DNA of 64,000 nt, taken from positions 68,726,468-68,790,467 of the forward strand of contig NC_084838.1 of NCBI RefSeq assembly GCF_033115175.1, written 5' to 3'. The stretch is from Lepus europaeus. Taxonomy: Eukaryota > Chordata > Mammalia > Lagomorpha > Leporidae. Position 1 is the stretch's first letter. Every line of letters begins with the position of its first letter. Shown here one piece after another: positions 22,231-32,809 of this stretch. The notes under the pieces are model-generated. The model was not told where the DNA came from, ran no database searches, and worked only from the letters and a program-made list of their open reading frames with translations. The translations under genes and the position numbers were made by a program.

Positions 22231-22272
22231 TGAGTCTTAAGCACATAGCTTAAGCACATAGCTTAAGACTCA
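22231..22272. repeat. Perfect 12-bp stem palindrome with 18-bp loop
   Basis: tgagtcttaagc (22231-22242) is the exact reverse complement of gcttaagactca (22261-22272). The loop holds a second gcttaagc palindrome, so the words 'acatagcttaagc' also read as a tandem pair. Confidence 0.9.
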
Positions 22273-22289
22273 TACACACGAGTATTTGT

Positions 22290-22450
22290 TAGTAGTTAAT
22301 TCCCTCCTTCCCATGTGACATAAGTTCCATAAGGGCTGGGATTTTTTTGTTTGTTTGTTTGGTTGGTTAGTTTTGTTCACTGATGTGTCCCCAGAACCTA
22401 AACAGTGCCTGATCCACAGGAAATGCTTAGTAAATATTTGTTTAATGAAC
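22290..22450 (+). repeat. L2-like LINE 3' end
   Basis: The order 'ccataagggctggg', 'gtgtccccagaacctaaaca', 'cagtgcctgatccacaggaaatgc' and 'agtaaatatttgtttaatga' is the familiar 3' end of mammalian L2. Confidence 0.75.
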
Positions 22451-22771
22451 ACATAAACCATTCTTGCTCTTATAATTAAAACAATGACGGCAACAGCATG
22501 CTAGGCACATAGACTCATTCACCTGGCCAGGTTGGAGGTTGGTGATTACTTAGCTTTCCCAGGGATTCCCAAGAATGCCCTCTGTGGCCCATAACTTTAT
22601 TAGTGGGGATAAGTACCAGATTTTCGCCAAATATGAGCCTAAATCCAGACCCAGTTAAATGTGACACTAAGGGTTCCTTCTGAAGGTTGTTAAGGGAGAC
22701 TGAGCTGGTAGAAGTAAGGATGTGCCTGAGTAAGCTGAGGATATCAGAAAACTGAAAAATTGAATATACCT

Positions 22772-23097
22772 GGGGCTGGAACCGTGGCACAGTAGGTTAA
22801 TCCTCCATCTGCGGCACTGGCATCCCATAGGGCACGGTTCTAGTCCCGGCTGCTCTACTTTCAGTCCAGCTCTCTGCTATGGCCTGGAAAAGCAGTAGAA
22901 GATGGCCTGGATCCTTGGGCCTCTGCACCCACATGGGAGACCAGGAAGAAGCACCTTGCTCCTGGCTTTGGATTGGCACAGCTCCAACCATTGTGGCCAT
23001 TTGGGGAGTGAACCAGTGGAAGGAAGACCTTTCTGTCTCTCCCTCTCACTGTCTGTGACTCTAAGTCTAAAATAAAATAAATAAATAAAATCTTTTT
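22772..23097 (+). mobile_element. Type B SINE with 17-bp TSD
   Basis: The head is ggggctggaaccgtggcac. The flanks aaaaattgaatatacct (22755-22771) and aaaaattggatatacct (23098-23114) differ at one base. Confidence 0.95.
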
Positions 23098-23294
23098 AAA
23101 AATTGGATATACCTGAAGCAGAAATACATGAAGGAATAGATATACATGAAGACACGCAGGTAGAATTTGAAGGCCAGGTTTGAAGATTACCTTTATCTTG
23201 AGAATCTAGATAACTCTGGCATGGATATAGACTTGATTCAGAGAGAATTACATAAGCTTTGGCATCATGACCCAGCTCATATTAACATCTTTGG

Positions 23295-23654
23295 AGCTGG
23301 CGCTGTGGCTCAATAGGCTAATCCTCCGCCTGTGGTGCTGGCACACCGGGTTCTAGTCCCGGTTGGGGTGCCGGATTCTGTCCCGGTTGCTCCTCTTCCA
23401 GGCCAGCTCTCTGCTGTGGCCCGGGAAGGCAGTGGAGGATGGCCCAAGTCCTTGGGCCCTGCACCCGCATGGGAGACCAGGAGAAGCACCTGGCTCCTGG
23501 CTTCGGATCAGCGCAATGCGCTGGCCGCAGCGCATGGGCCGCGGCGGCCATTGGAGGGTGAGCCAACAGCAAAAAGAAAGACCTTTCCCTCTGTCTCTCT
23601 CTCTCACTATCCACTCTGCCTGTCAAAAAAATAAATAAATAAATAATAAAAAAA
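23295..23654 (+). mobile_element. Type A SINE with TSD
   Basis: The head is gctggcgctgtggctcaat, preceded by the TSD atctttgga (23286-23294, repeated at 23655-23663). The tail is ctgcctgtc followed by an A-rich (aaat)n run. Confidence 0.95.
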
Positions 23655-23833
23655 ATCTTTGGAATTGTGTCCTGCCTCCAGTCCTGGTTAAGGGTGTGAG
23701 AATAGGTGCTCATAAAACTCTATGCATGCCTGCTTAGCTTTCAAAGGAAAAGCCATTAAATGTTTTTACTAGAGATTTTTCTTTTAGTATGCTGGGATAG
23801 TTTTTATCTATTCCTAACTTGTTGAGTATTTAT

Positions 23834-24159
23834 TTTTAAAAGATTATTTATTTATTTATTTGACAGGTAGAGTTACAGAGAGTGAAACAGAGAGAAGGGT
23901 CTTCCTTCTGTTAGTTCACTCCCCAAATGGCCGCCACGGCCAGTGCTGCGCCGATCCAAAGCCAGGAGCCAGGCGCTTCTTCCTGGTCTCCCACGCGGGT
24001 GCAGGGGTCCAAGCACTTGGGCCATCTTCCACTGCCCTCCCGGGCCACAGCAGAGAGCTGGACTAGAAGAGGAGCAACCGGGACTAGAAACCGGTGCCCA
24101 TATGGGATGCTGGTGCTGCAGGCGGAGGATTAACCAAGTGAGCCACGGCGCCGGGCCCG
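23834..24159 (-). mobile_element. SINE, intermediate type
   Basis: It runs from aaaagattatttatttattt to cacggcgccgggccc. It shares gacaggtagagttacag with type A-like copies but has the type B AT-rich tail. The flanks gagtatttatttt and gagtatttttttt look like the TSD. Confidence 0.92.
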
Positions 24160-24200
24160 AGTATTTTTTTTTTTTTTTTACCATGAAAGAGTATTCAATT

Positions 24201-24911
24201 TTTAAAAAAGATTTATTTATTTATTAGAAAGGCAGAGTTACAGAGAGGGAGAAACAGAGAGAGAGCGAGAGAGAGAGAGAGAGAGATCTTCCATCCACTG
24301 GTTCACTCCCCAAATGGCCTCAAAGGCCTGAGCTGGGCCAGTCCAAAACCAGGAAACAGGAGTTTCTTCCAGGTCTCCCATGTGGGTGCAGGGGCCCAAG
24401 GGCTTCTGCCATCTTCTACTGCTTTCCCAGGCCATAGCAGAGAGCTGGATCAGAAGTGGAGCAGGGGCCGGCACTATGGCGTAGCAGGTAAAGCTGCTGC
24501 CTGAAGTGCTGGCATCCCATATGGACACCAGTTCAAGTCCCAGCTGCTCCACTTCTGATCCAGCTCTCTGCTATGGCCTGGGAAAGCAGTAGAAGATGGC
24601 CCAAGTCCTTGGGCCCCTGCATTTGTGTGGGAGACCCGGAAGAAGCTCCTGGCTTCAGATTGGCACAGCCCCGGCTGTTGCAGCCAATTGGGTAGTGAAC
24701 CAGTGGATGGAAGACCTCTTGCTCTCTCTCTCTCTCTCTCTCTCTGCACCTCCTTCTCTCCTTGTATAACTCTGACTTTCAAATAAATAAATAAATAAAT
24801 CTTAAAAAAAAAAAAAAAAGAAGTGGAGCAGCCAGGACTGGAACCGGCACCCATATGGGATGCTGGCCCTGCAGGCAGCAGCTTTACCCACTACACCACA
24901 GCACCGGCCCC
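24201..24911 (-). mobile_element. Type B SINE split by a nested SINE
   Basis: The outer copy occupies 24201-24463 and 24819-24911, ending cacagcaccggcccc. The flanks agagtattcaattt and agagtatcaattt are its TSD. It was interrupted by the plus-strand copy at 24464. Confidence 0.93.
24464..24818 (+). mobile_element. Type B SINE nested in 24201-24911
   Basis: It is flanked by a perfect agaagtggagca (24452-24463 and 24819-24830), a duplication of the outer element's own sequence. The tail is ctttcaaataaataaataaa plus A(n). Confidence 0.95.
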
Positions 24912-25157
24912 AAGAGTATCAATTTCTATCAACTACATTTTTTTTTTTTTTTGCATTGAGATGATCATGTGTTTTTTTCTTTTGTTCTGTTAATGTGATT
25001 TATTATATTGATCAAGTTTTGTATGTTGAATCATCTTTACAGCAGGAAAATCTCCTTTGATCATGGCATATCATGGCATAATGCACTGCTGAATTTTGGT
25101 CTGTTGATATTTTGTTAAGGATCAGTGATCCTAGGGATATTGGTATGTAGTTTTCTT

Positions 25158-25485
25158 TATTTTTTGAAGATGTATATTTATTTGTTTGAAAGGTAAAGTG
25201 GAAGAGAAGAAAGAGTGAGAGAGAGGGAGAGAGAAAGAGAGAACTATCTTCCATCTACTGGTTCACTCCCCAAATAGTTGCAACAGCCAAGCCTGGACCT
25301 TCATCCAGGTTTCCCACATGGGTGGCAGGGACACAAGTTTTTGGGCCATGTTCCATTGTTTTCCCAGGTGCATTAGCTGGAAGCTGAATCGGAATCAGAG
25401 CAGCCAAGTCTCTTAACAGAAACTCTGACATGGGATGCCAGTGTTGGAGATAGTAGCTTAACCTGCTGCGCCACAACACCAGCCC
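25158..25485 (-). mobile_element. Type B SINE with 17-bp TSD
   Basis: The flanks tggtatgtagttttctt (25141-25157) and tggtctgtagttttctt (25486-25502) differ at one base. It is inserted in old L1. Confidence 0.95.
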
Positions 25486-25660
25486 TGGTCTGTAGTTTTC
25501 TTATAGTTTCTTTGGCCTTGCTTATCAGGTGTTCTCACAGAATGATTAGGAAGTATTCCTCCTCTTCTATTTTTTTTTAAGTTTGTGATAAATTGGTATT
25601 ATTTGTTTTTAAATGTTTGTTGAATTCATTCATTAAGTCATCAGGTCCAGAGCTTTTCTT

Positions 25661-26003
25661 TTCTTTTTTTTTTTTTTTTGACAGGCAGAGTGGACAGTGA
25701 GAGAGAGACAGAGAGAAAGGTCTTCCTTTTGCCTTTGGTTCACCCTCCAATGGCCGCCGCGGTAGCGCGCTGCGGCCGGCGCACCGTGCTGTTCCGATGG
25801 CAGGAGCCAGGTGCTTATCCTGGTCTCCCATGGGGTGCAGAGCCCAAACACTTGGGCTATCCTCCACTGCACTCCCGGGCCACAGCAGAGAGCTGGCCTG
25901 GAAGAGGGGCAACCGGGACAGGATCGGTGCCCCGACCGGGACTAGAACCCGGTGTGCCGGCGCTGCAAGGCGGAGGATTAGCCTGTTGAGCCACGGCGCC
26001 GGC
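25661..26003 (-). mobile_element. Type A SINE with perfect TSD
   Basis: The duplication ccagagcttttctt is at 25647-25660 and 26004-26017. The element ends gccacggcgccggc and is inserted in old L1. Confidence 0.96.
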
Positions 26004-26189
26004 CCAGAGCTTTTCTTTGTTGGGAAATTTTTGGTTAGTGAATCAGTCTCCTTACAAGTTATTGTTCTAGTCAAATATTCTAGATACAGTTCTATATGAT
26101 TTTTTCATCTTGGTGTTTTTTGTGTTTCTAGCAATTTGTCCATTTTATCCACATACTCCAGTTTTCTGGTATACTCTCTTAGAATCATT

Positions 26190-26475
26190 TAAAAATATTT
26201 ATTATTTGAAAGGGGGGAGAGAGAGAGCACTCTCCCATTCACTGGTTCATGTCTCAAATGCCTGCAACAACTGAGACTGGAACAGGAGCTGGGAATTCTA
26301 TGCACTCTCCCATGTGGGTGGCAGAAACCCAGTTATTAGGGTAATCGCTGATGCTTCCTTAGTACACATCAGCAGAAAGTTGGAATTGAGAGTGAACTAG
26401 TATTTGAGTTGAAGCACTCCAATAAGGGGTGTCGGTGGCCCAAACAGCATCTTAACTGCTAGATGAAACACCCCT
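26190..26475 (-). mobile_element. Old SINE
   Basis: A diverged body from aaaaatatttattatttga to 'cttaactgctagatgaaacacccc', inserted in old L1. Confidence 0.8.
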
Positions 26476-26869
26476 GTTATAATCATTTTTATTTCCATAG
26501 AATTTATGGCAATGTCTTCATTTTCATTTCTGATTTTAGTTACTTGAATTCTCTCTCTTTTAGTATATTTAGCTAAAGTTTTGTCAATTTTCTTGATACT
26601 TCAAATAATCAATTTTGATTCAACTTGTTTTCTTTTTCTCTATTGTTTTTATATTTGCTATATTTTTCTGCTCTAGTCTTTACTTCCTCTCTTCTGCTAG
26701 TTTTTTGCTTAGTTTCTACTTTTTTTTTCTAGTTCCTTGATTTCTGAATGAGAACTGCTTTTGCTGCATATCATAAGCTTGTGTTTTTGGTTTTCACTGT
26801 TCTCTAAATATTTTCTAATATCCTTTGCAATTCCTTTTTTGATTTATTGATTAATTAAGAATATGTTGT

Positions 26870-27203
26870 GGCCGGCGCCGTGGCTCAATAGGCTAATCCT
26901 CTGCCTAGCAGTGCCGGCACACTGGGTTCTAGTCCCGGTTGGGGTGCCGGTTCTGTCCCGTTGCCCCTCTTCCAGGCCAGCTCTCTGCTGTGGCCAGGGA
27001 GTACAGAGGAGGATGGCCCAAGTGCTTGGGCCCTGCACCCCATGGGAGACCAGGAGGAGCACCTGGCTCCTGCCTTCGGATCAGCGCGGTGTGCCGGCTG
27101 CAGCGGCCATTGGAGGGTGAACCAACGGCAAAGGAAGACCTTTCTCTCTGTCTCTCTCTCTCACTGTCCACTCTGCCTGTCAAAAAAAAAAAAAAAAAAA
27201 AAA
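26870..27203 (+). mobile_element. Type A SINE with TSD
   Basis: The head is ggccggcgccgtggctcaat. The flanks aagaatatgtt and aagagtatgtt match with one change. It is inserted in old L1. Confidence 0.95.
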
Positions 27204-27491
27204 AGAGTATGTTATTTAATTTCCATGAATTTGTCATTTTTCCAGCTTTACTCTGGAAAATCTTACTGATTTTTAACTTCATCCTGTTGCGGCCAGAGAA
27301 GATATGTATCTATCTTTTAAAATATATTGAAACTTCACTTGTGACTTCATACGTGTATGGTCTATCCTGTAGTATGTCTCATGTGCATTTAAGAAGAATG
27401 TGTATGCTGTTGTTAGGTAGAGTTTTCTGTGTTCGATTGAGTTACTTTATTGTGTTAAGTCTTATATTTGCTTATCTTCTTGTTTTATTAA

Positions 27492-27793
27492 TTTTTTTTT
27501 TTGACAGGCAGAGTGGATAGAGAGAGAGAGAGACAGAGAGAAAGGTCTTCCTTTGCCGTTGGTTCACCCTCCAATGGCTGCTGCGGCCGGCACACCGTGC
27601 TGATCCGAAGGCAGGAGCCAGGTGCTTCTCCTGGTCTCCCATGTGGGTGCAGGGCCCAAGGACTTGGGCCATCCTCCACTGCCTTCCCGGGCCATAGCAG
27701 AGAGCTGGCCTGGAAGAGGGGCAACCGGGACTAGAACCCGGTGTGCTGGCGCTGCAAGGCGAAGGATTAGCCTGTTAAGCCACGGCGCCGGCC
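27492..27793 (-). mobile_element. Type A SINE; TSD shared with the next SINE
   Basis: tgttttattaatttttt lies before it (27481-27497, overlapping its poly-T) and after it (27794-27810). It lacks about 35 bp of the usual central segment near 27730. Confidence 0.94.
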
Positions 27794-27807
27794 TGTTTTA
27801 TTAATTT

Positions 27808-28138
27808 TTTAAAATATTTTTTTATTTATTTGAGAGGCAGAGTTACAGAGAGAGACAGAGGAGGAGGAGAAATAGAGAGGTCTTCCATCTGCTGGTTCAC
27901 TCCCCAAATGGCTGCAATGGTTGGAGCTTGGCTGATCCAAAGCCAGGAGCCAGGAGCTTCTTCTAGGTCTCCCACATCAGTGCAGGGGCCCAAGCACTTG
28001 GGCATCTTCCTTGGCTTTCTCAGGCCATCAGCGGGGAGGTAGATTGGAAACGAAGCAGCCAGGACTCAAACCAGCGCCAATATGGGATGGCGGCACTGCA
28101 GGCAGAGGCTTAACCTACTTTGCCACAGCGCCGGCCCC
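27808..28138 (-). mobile_element. Type B SINE
   Basis: It runs from aaaatatttttttatttatttg to cacagcgccggcccc. It is followed by tgttttattcatt, matching tgttttattaatt on its other side, so the target word now occurs three times. Confidence 0.93.
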
Positions 28139-28165
28139 TGTTTTATTCATTATTAAGACTGGGGC

Positions 28166-28506
28166 GGGGCCAGTGCTGTGGCATAGCCGGTTAAGCCATT
28201 GCCTGCAGTGCTGGCATCCCATATTGGCGCTGGTTCAGGACTTGGCTGCTCCACTTCGGATCCAGCTCTCTGCTATGGCCTGGGAAAGCCAAAGAAGATG
28301 GCCCAAGTCTTTGGGCTTCTGCACTCGCGTGGGACACTTGGAAGAAAGCTCCTGTCTCCTGGCTTTGGATAGACACAGCTTCGGTCGTTGTGGCTAACTG
28401 GGGAGTGAACCAGAGGATGGAGGACCTCCCTCTCTGCCTCTCCTTCTCTCCCTGTGTAACTCTGACTTTAAAATAAATTAATAAATCTTTTTAAAAAAAT
28501 AAATAG
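28166..28506 (+). mobile_element. Type B SINE with TSD
   Basis: The flanks taagactggggc (28154-28165) and aaagactggggc (28507-28518) match at 11 of 12 bases. The tail is ctttaaaataaattaataaatc. Confidence 0.95.
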
Positions 28507-29414
28507 AAAGACTGGGGCACCAAAGTATCCATCTACTGTTATAAAACTGTGTTTCTTTCTCTGTTGGTTTTTGTTTTATATGTTTTGGTGATCTGTCATT
28601 ACATTGATAAACATTTATAACTATATATAATTTATAACCATCTTTTTTCTCTGTTGAGCCTTGTTTATATGTATATTGTTCTTCCTATCTCTTATAAACT
28701 TTTTGACTTAAAGTCTATTTTGTCTGATATTAGTACCCCTGTCCTTACTCTCTTTTGGTTACTATTTGCACAAAATGTTTTTCCCATCCTTTCACTTTTG
28801 ATCTGTTTATGTTATTGGATCTAAAGTGAGTCTCTTGTGGACAGCATATAGTTGGACCATGTATTTTTATTAATTCATCTAATCTCTGTCATTTGATTAA
28901 AGAGTTTAATTTGGTTGCATGTAAAATCATTACTGATAAGGACTGTTACTGATAGTTACTGATAAGGAGGAACTTACCCTTTCATTTTGCTATTTGTTTT
29001 CTATATGCCTTACAACTTATTTGCATCTCATTTCTTGCATTAATGTCTTCTTCCATTTTTTGTCTTCTCATCTCTCTCTCTGTCTCTCTCTTTCTCTTCC
29101 TTATGAGACTTACATATTATGTGTGTTGGTCCACATGATGATGTACTTAGGCTCTACTTACTTTTCTTCCATCTTTTTTTCATCAAATTTTTATTCAAAA
29201 TGACTGTAATAGTCTAGAACGACAACAGCAAGCACTCAGAACAATGTGCTTAACTGGAAAGTAAAAGTAATTGGTTCACAGGAGAGCACACCGTAGGGTG
29301 GGAGCCCTGGCCCTCTGACAGTGGTTACGCCTAAGAAAGCCTAAAAGTAGCCAACGTCCTTCTGACACAGTTTGGATGTGCAGCATTTAGAGAATAACAT
29401 AAAAGGCAAGAAGA

Positions 29415-29778
29415 GGCCGGCGCCGCAGCTCAATAGGTTAATCCTCCGCCTAGCGGCGCCGACACACCGGGTTCTAGTCCCGGTCAGGGCACCACATTCT
29501 GTCCCGGTTGCCCCTCTTCCAGGCCAGCTCTCCGCTGTGGCCAGGGAGTCCAGTGGAGGATGGCCCAACTACTTGGCCCCTGCACCCCATGGGAGACCAG
29601 GATAAGCACCTGGCTCCTGCCATCGGATCAGCGCGGTGCGCCGGCCGCAGCGCGCCTACTGCGGCGGCCATTGGAGGGTGAACCAACGGCAAAGGAAGAC
29701 CTTTCTCTCTGTCTCTCTCTCTCACTGTCCACTCTGCCTGTCAAAAAAAAAAATAAAATAAAAAAAAAAAAAAGAAAG
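29415..29778 (+). mobile_element. Type A SINE in the SPG21 retrocopy 3' UTR
   Basis: A perfect TSD, aaaggcaagaaga, is at 29402-29414 and 29779-29791. The A-rich tail contains taaaat and gaaag interruptions. Confidence 0.96.
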
Positions 29779-29954
29779 AAAGGCAAGAAGAAGAAAGGAA
29801 GGAGAAAGGAAAAGAAAGAAAAATTCACAAAATCCCAAACCTCAGAAATTGACATTCACTTGAGGACACAGGGGTGAGGACTTTTGGTAGCAAAATTATC
29901 ACAATTCTTAAGGGAGTCTTCAAAAGAACTTCCTGAATTCAAAAGCTAAAACAA

Positions 29955-30331
29955 GGCCGGCGCCGTGGCTCAGTAGGCTAATCCTCCGCCTTGCGGCGCC
30001 GGCACACCGGGTTCTAGTCCCGGTCGGGGCACCGGATTCTGTCCCGGTTGCCCCTCTTCCAGGCCAGCTCTCTGCTGTGGCCAGGGAGTGCAGTGGAGGA
30101 TGGCCCAAGTCCTTGGGCCCTGCACCCCATGGGAGACCAGGAGAAGCACCTGGCTCCTGCCATCGGAGACCAGGAGAAGCACCTGGCTCCTGCCATCGGA
30201 TCAGTGCGGTGCACCGGCCGCAGCGCGCCAACCGCGGCGGCCATTGGAGGGTGAACCAACGGCAAAAAGGAAGACCTTTCTCTCTGTCTCCCTCTACTGT
30301 CCACTCTGCCTGTCAAAAAAAAAAAAAAAAA
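29955..30331 (+). mobile_element. Type A SINE with a 33-bp internal tandem duplication
   Basis: The TSD aaaagctaaaacaa is at 29941-29954 and 30332-30345. The unit starting gagaccaggagaagcacc is present twice in perfect tandem (30133-30165 and 30166-30198). Other copies here have it once. Confidence 0.97.
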
Positions 30332-30708
30332 AAAAGCTAAAACAAACAAAAAAGAGGGGGCAGTTGCACTGGCTTAGAAGAGCTGCCGCTGTCCAGTGGA
30401 TGACAATTAGTCCTGCTTCCCAAACACAGTGAGAGCTGGGAACCCGATGCACCCGAAGGCCGGGGCCGACTGGCGGCGCCGTCATCACCTCCTGTACAAG
30501 GATATACCGGGTCACCTCGTCACCGACAGTGTAAGCCACAGCTACTGCTCCTCCTGGCTCATGCTAAGGTTGCCTTTCTGCACCTCGAGTTCCTCGGCAC
30601 TGACCACTGAACGGTCGATGGCCACATATTTGGTTCCGTAGAACTGCAGCAAATGTATCTGTATGTAAATTCACCTCTGCACTTCTGCACAAGTATCCAA
30701 ATTGTCTC

Positions 30709-30728
30709 GTGTGTGTGTGTGTGTGTGT
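30709..30728. repeat. (TG)n microsatellite
   Basis: About 10 TG units lie directly at the tail end of the adjoining minus-strand SINE, at its integration point in the SPG21 retrocopy. Confidence 0.9.
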
Positions 30729-31069
30729 TTTAAAGATTTATTTATTTATTTGAAAGTCGGAGTTACACAGAAAGGGAAGGAGAGGCAGAGAGAGAGAGAG
30801 AGAGAGAGAGGTCCTCCATCCACTGGTTCACTCCCAATTGGCCACAATGGCCAGAGCTGGGCCGATCTGAAGTCAGGAGCCAGGAGCTTCTTCCTGGTCT
30901 CCCACGCTGGTGCAGGGGCCCAAGGACTTGGGACATCTTCCACTGCTTTCCCAGGCCATAGCAGAGAGTGGAATTGGAAGTGGAGCAGGAGGGACTCAAA
31001 CCGGTGCCCATATGGGATGCCGGTGCTGCCGGCGGCAGCTTTACCTGTTGTGCCACAGCACCAGCCCCT
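30729..31069 (-). mobile_element. Type B SINE inside the SPG21 retrocopy
   Basis: It runs from taaagatttatttatttattt to cacagcaccagcccc and splits the retrocopy right after the segment encoding HLKTGG. The maspardin homology resumes beyond it at 30707 downward. Confidence 0.93.
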
Positions 31070-31349
31070 GTCTTTGCCTCCTGTTTTAAGGTGAGCTCTC
31101 CCAGCATTAGGATACAATTTGTACATTTCTTCCTTGGCTTTAGTTGAAAGTGCACTCTGATCAAAACATCCATAATAGTTACAGGAATGTCCTGAATTTT
31201 ATGAGGTTTCACATAAGAATTTTTTGACAATTCAGGGTAAGTCTGGAAGCCAGTTCACTCTGACCCAATCTTTCCAGACTGTCCACCATGAAATTGTGTT
31301 AGCTGTCATAGGGTCCTCTGGGCCAGAAGAAAAGTTTCCAAGAACTATT

Positions 31350-31371
31350 TTTTTTTTTTTTTTTTTTTTTT
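31350..31371. repeat. Expanded A/T homopolymer in the SPG21 retrocopy
   Basis: On the minus strand the codons for the Lys-Lys in '[11 protein letters not shown]' have become an A-run of about 22. This is a mononucleotide repeat grown from a short A-rich stretch of old coding sequence. Confidence 0.85.
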
Positions 31372-32059
31372 TAGCATAAATACTGGCATCAGCCAAAAAC
31401 CGTCTGCAATCCAAGTCTGGTTAAAGGTAGAGGTGTCACTGAAGGCATTGCAAAGGATGAGGGAATGGACTCTCGGGAGACTTGTGACTATAGTCAGCAA
31501 ATTTCTGGGCCAAAAAGCCTCCCAAAGAAGTCCCAAAATGATGAACTTTATCCAATTGTAAATGATCTAAAAGTTTTCTGAATCTATCACAAAATTCAAG
31601 ACGGCCTCAATAAACTGGATACTGCAAAGCTATAACCCGGTAATCCCATCCAGTCAAAGCCAAAATTGGCCAGAAAAATACCTCTGCAGTCCCTGATACT
31701 TCTAGGGCCTGCATCATAGAGCGACCAGATCTTTCTGTCGTTATCATCCATGATAATCTTTTAAAGGGGAACTGTACTTCTAAACTAGATATAATCAGGA
31801 GAGACTTCAATCTCTCCCATGATCAGCTGAAATGGAGGTGAACCTTGCCCTGGCCGCCCCCTTGTTCCTGGCCCTCCTCCCCCAGGCAGCTCCTCGTTCC
31901 AGTACTGGGGCGGGCAGTGGAGGCGGCTGGGCCTGGGAGGGGGACAGCAGCGGGAGCGCTAGGGACCCACAGGGGCAGCCAGCAGCAGGGGTGTGCGCAG
32001 GAGCCCATCTTCTTTCCTTTTGGTCTTCAGATTCAGTAATTTTCATTTTCCTTCTTCAA

Positions 32060-32460
32060 GTTCGCTGATTATTCTGGCCACTCAAAGCTGTCTTTGAAAC
32101 CTTCTAGTCAACTTTTCAGTTCAGTTGTTGTACTTTGCAGCTGCAGAATTTTTGTTTGTTTGTTTCCTTTATTTTCTATCTCTTTATTGTTACTTCTATT
32201 TAGGCATTATTGTCTTGATTTTCTCTAAGGGATTTCTGATCACTTTAAAGGCAAGTTTTAAAGTGTCTATCTAGTTTTTCAATCAAGTGTTTCTGAGAGA
32301 CAGTGTGTTAGTTTATTTTCATTTCTTGAATGGATCATATTTCCTGTGTTTTTATTTTTTGCATGCCTTATTTGAAAATTGGACATTTGAATCTAATAAT
32401 GTAGCAACTCTGGAAATCTGATTCTCCTCCTTTTTTGAGATTTGCTGTTTTTTGGTTACT
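32060..32460 (-). mobile_element. Old LINE-1 continuation (5'-side part)
   Basis: Antisense L1-like wording resumes after the SPG21 retrocopy: 'ctatctagtttttcaatcaag', 'tgaaaattggacatttgaat' and 'gtagcaactctggaaatc'. It is probably the same old L1 that was split by the retrocopy. Confidence 0.55.
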
Positions 32461-32798
32461 TTTTAAAATATTTATTTATTTATTTGAAAGTCAGGTACAG
32501 AGAGGCAGAGGCAGAAATAGAAAGAGAGAGAGAGAGAGAGGTCTTCCGTCTGCTGGTTCACTCTCCAGATGGCTGCAATGGCTGGAACTGTGCCAATCTG
32601 AAGCCAGGAGCCAGCAGCTTCTTCCAGGTCTCCCATGTGGGTGCAGGGGCCCAAGCATTTGGGCCATCTTCTACTGCATTCCCAGGCCATAGCAGAGACC
32701 TGGATCAGAAGTGGAGCAGCTGGGACTCGAATCGGTGTCCATATGGGATGCTGGTACTGCGGGTGGCAGCTTTACTCACTACACCACAGCGCTGGCCC
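32461..32798 (-). mobile_element. Type B SINE with TSD
   Basis: It runs from ttttaaaatatttatttattt to cacagcgctggcccc. The words ggttactttttaaaa and tgttacttttttt on its sides are the TSD. Confidence 0.93.
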
Positions 32799-32809
32799 CT
32801 TGTTACTTT

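Larger units (their letters stand above)
24940..29174 (-). mobile_element. Old LINE-1 (ORF2 region), heavily interrupted
   Basis: Read antisense, the non-SINE parts follow old mammalian L1 ORF2 from the reverse-transcriptase region toward the 5' side. Markers are 'gatttattatattgatcaag' (about 25000), 'aagtcatcaggtcc' (about 25636), 'gtcaattttcttgatacttc' (about 26582), 'agaagaatgtgtatgctg' (about 27390) and 'gagtctcttgtggacagcat' (about 28828). No frame is open. Seven SINEs interrupt it. Confidence 0.75.
29175..32000 (-). pseudogene. SPG21: Processed pseudogene of SPG21 (maspardin)
   Basis: The parent gene encodes maspardin, an alpha/beta-hydrolase-fold protein of endosomal membranes that binds CD4. 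On the minus strand the ATG is at 31820-31818 and the start reads [10 protein letters not shown]. Recognisable parts follow: [84 protein letters not shown], then a frameshifted C-terminus ending at TAG 30544-30542. Codon 12 is TAG and codon 20 is TAA. A small deletion follows the SIR motif, and frameshifts come later. There are no introns. The 3' UTR ends in AATAAA (about 29190) and a poly-A (T-run 29175-29181). The GC-rich block at 31830-31990 is its 5' UTR. Three SINEs interrupt it. It cannot make maspardin. Confidence 0.93.

Noticed and set aside
26939-27520. 193-codon plus-strand open frame
   Set aside because: It starts in a type A SINE, crosses its A-tail (poly-Lys) and continues into antisense old L1. 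No coding constraint or domain is visible.
29200-31820. A second functional SPG21 gene
   Set aside because: Stops at codons 12 and 20, a deletion, frameshifts, three SINE insertions and a retained poly-A show it is a dead processed copy.
31823-32068. CpG-rich block as a separate CpG-island promoter
   Set aside because: It aligns in position with the 5' UTR of the SPG21 retrocopy directly upstream of its ATG, so it is copied mRNA and not an independent island.
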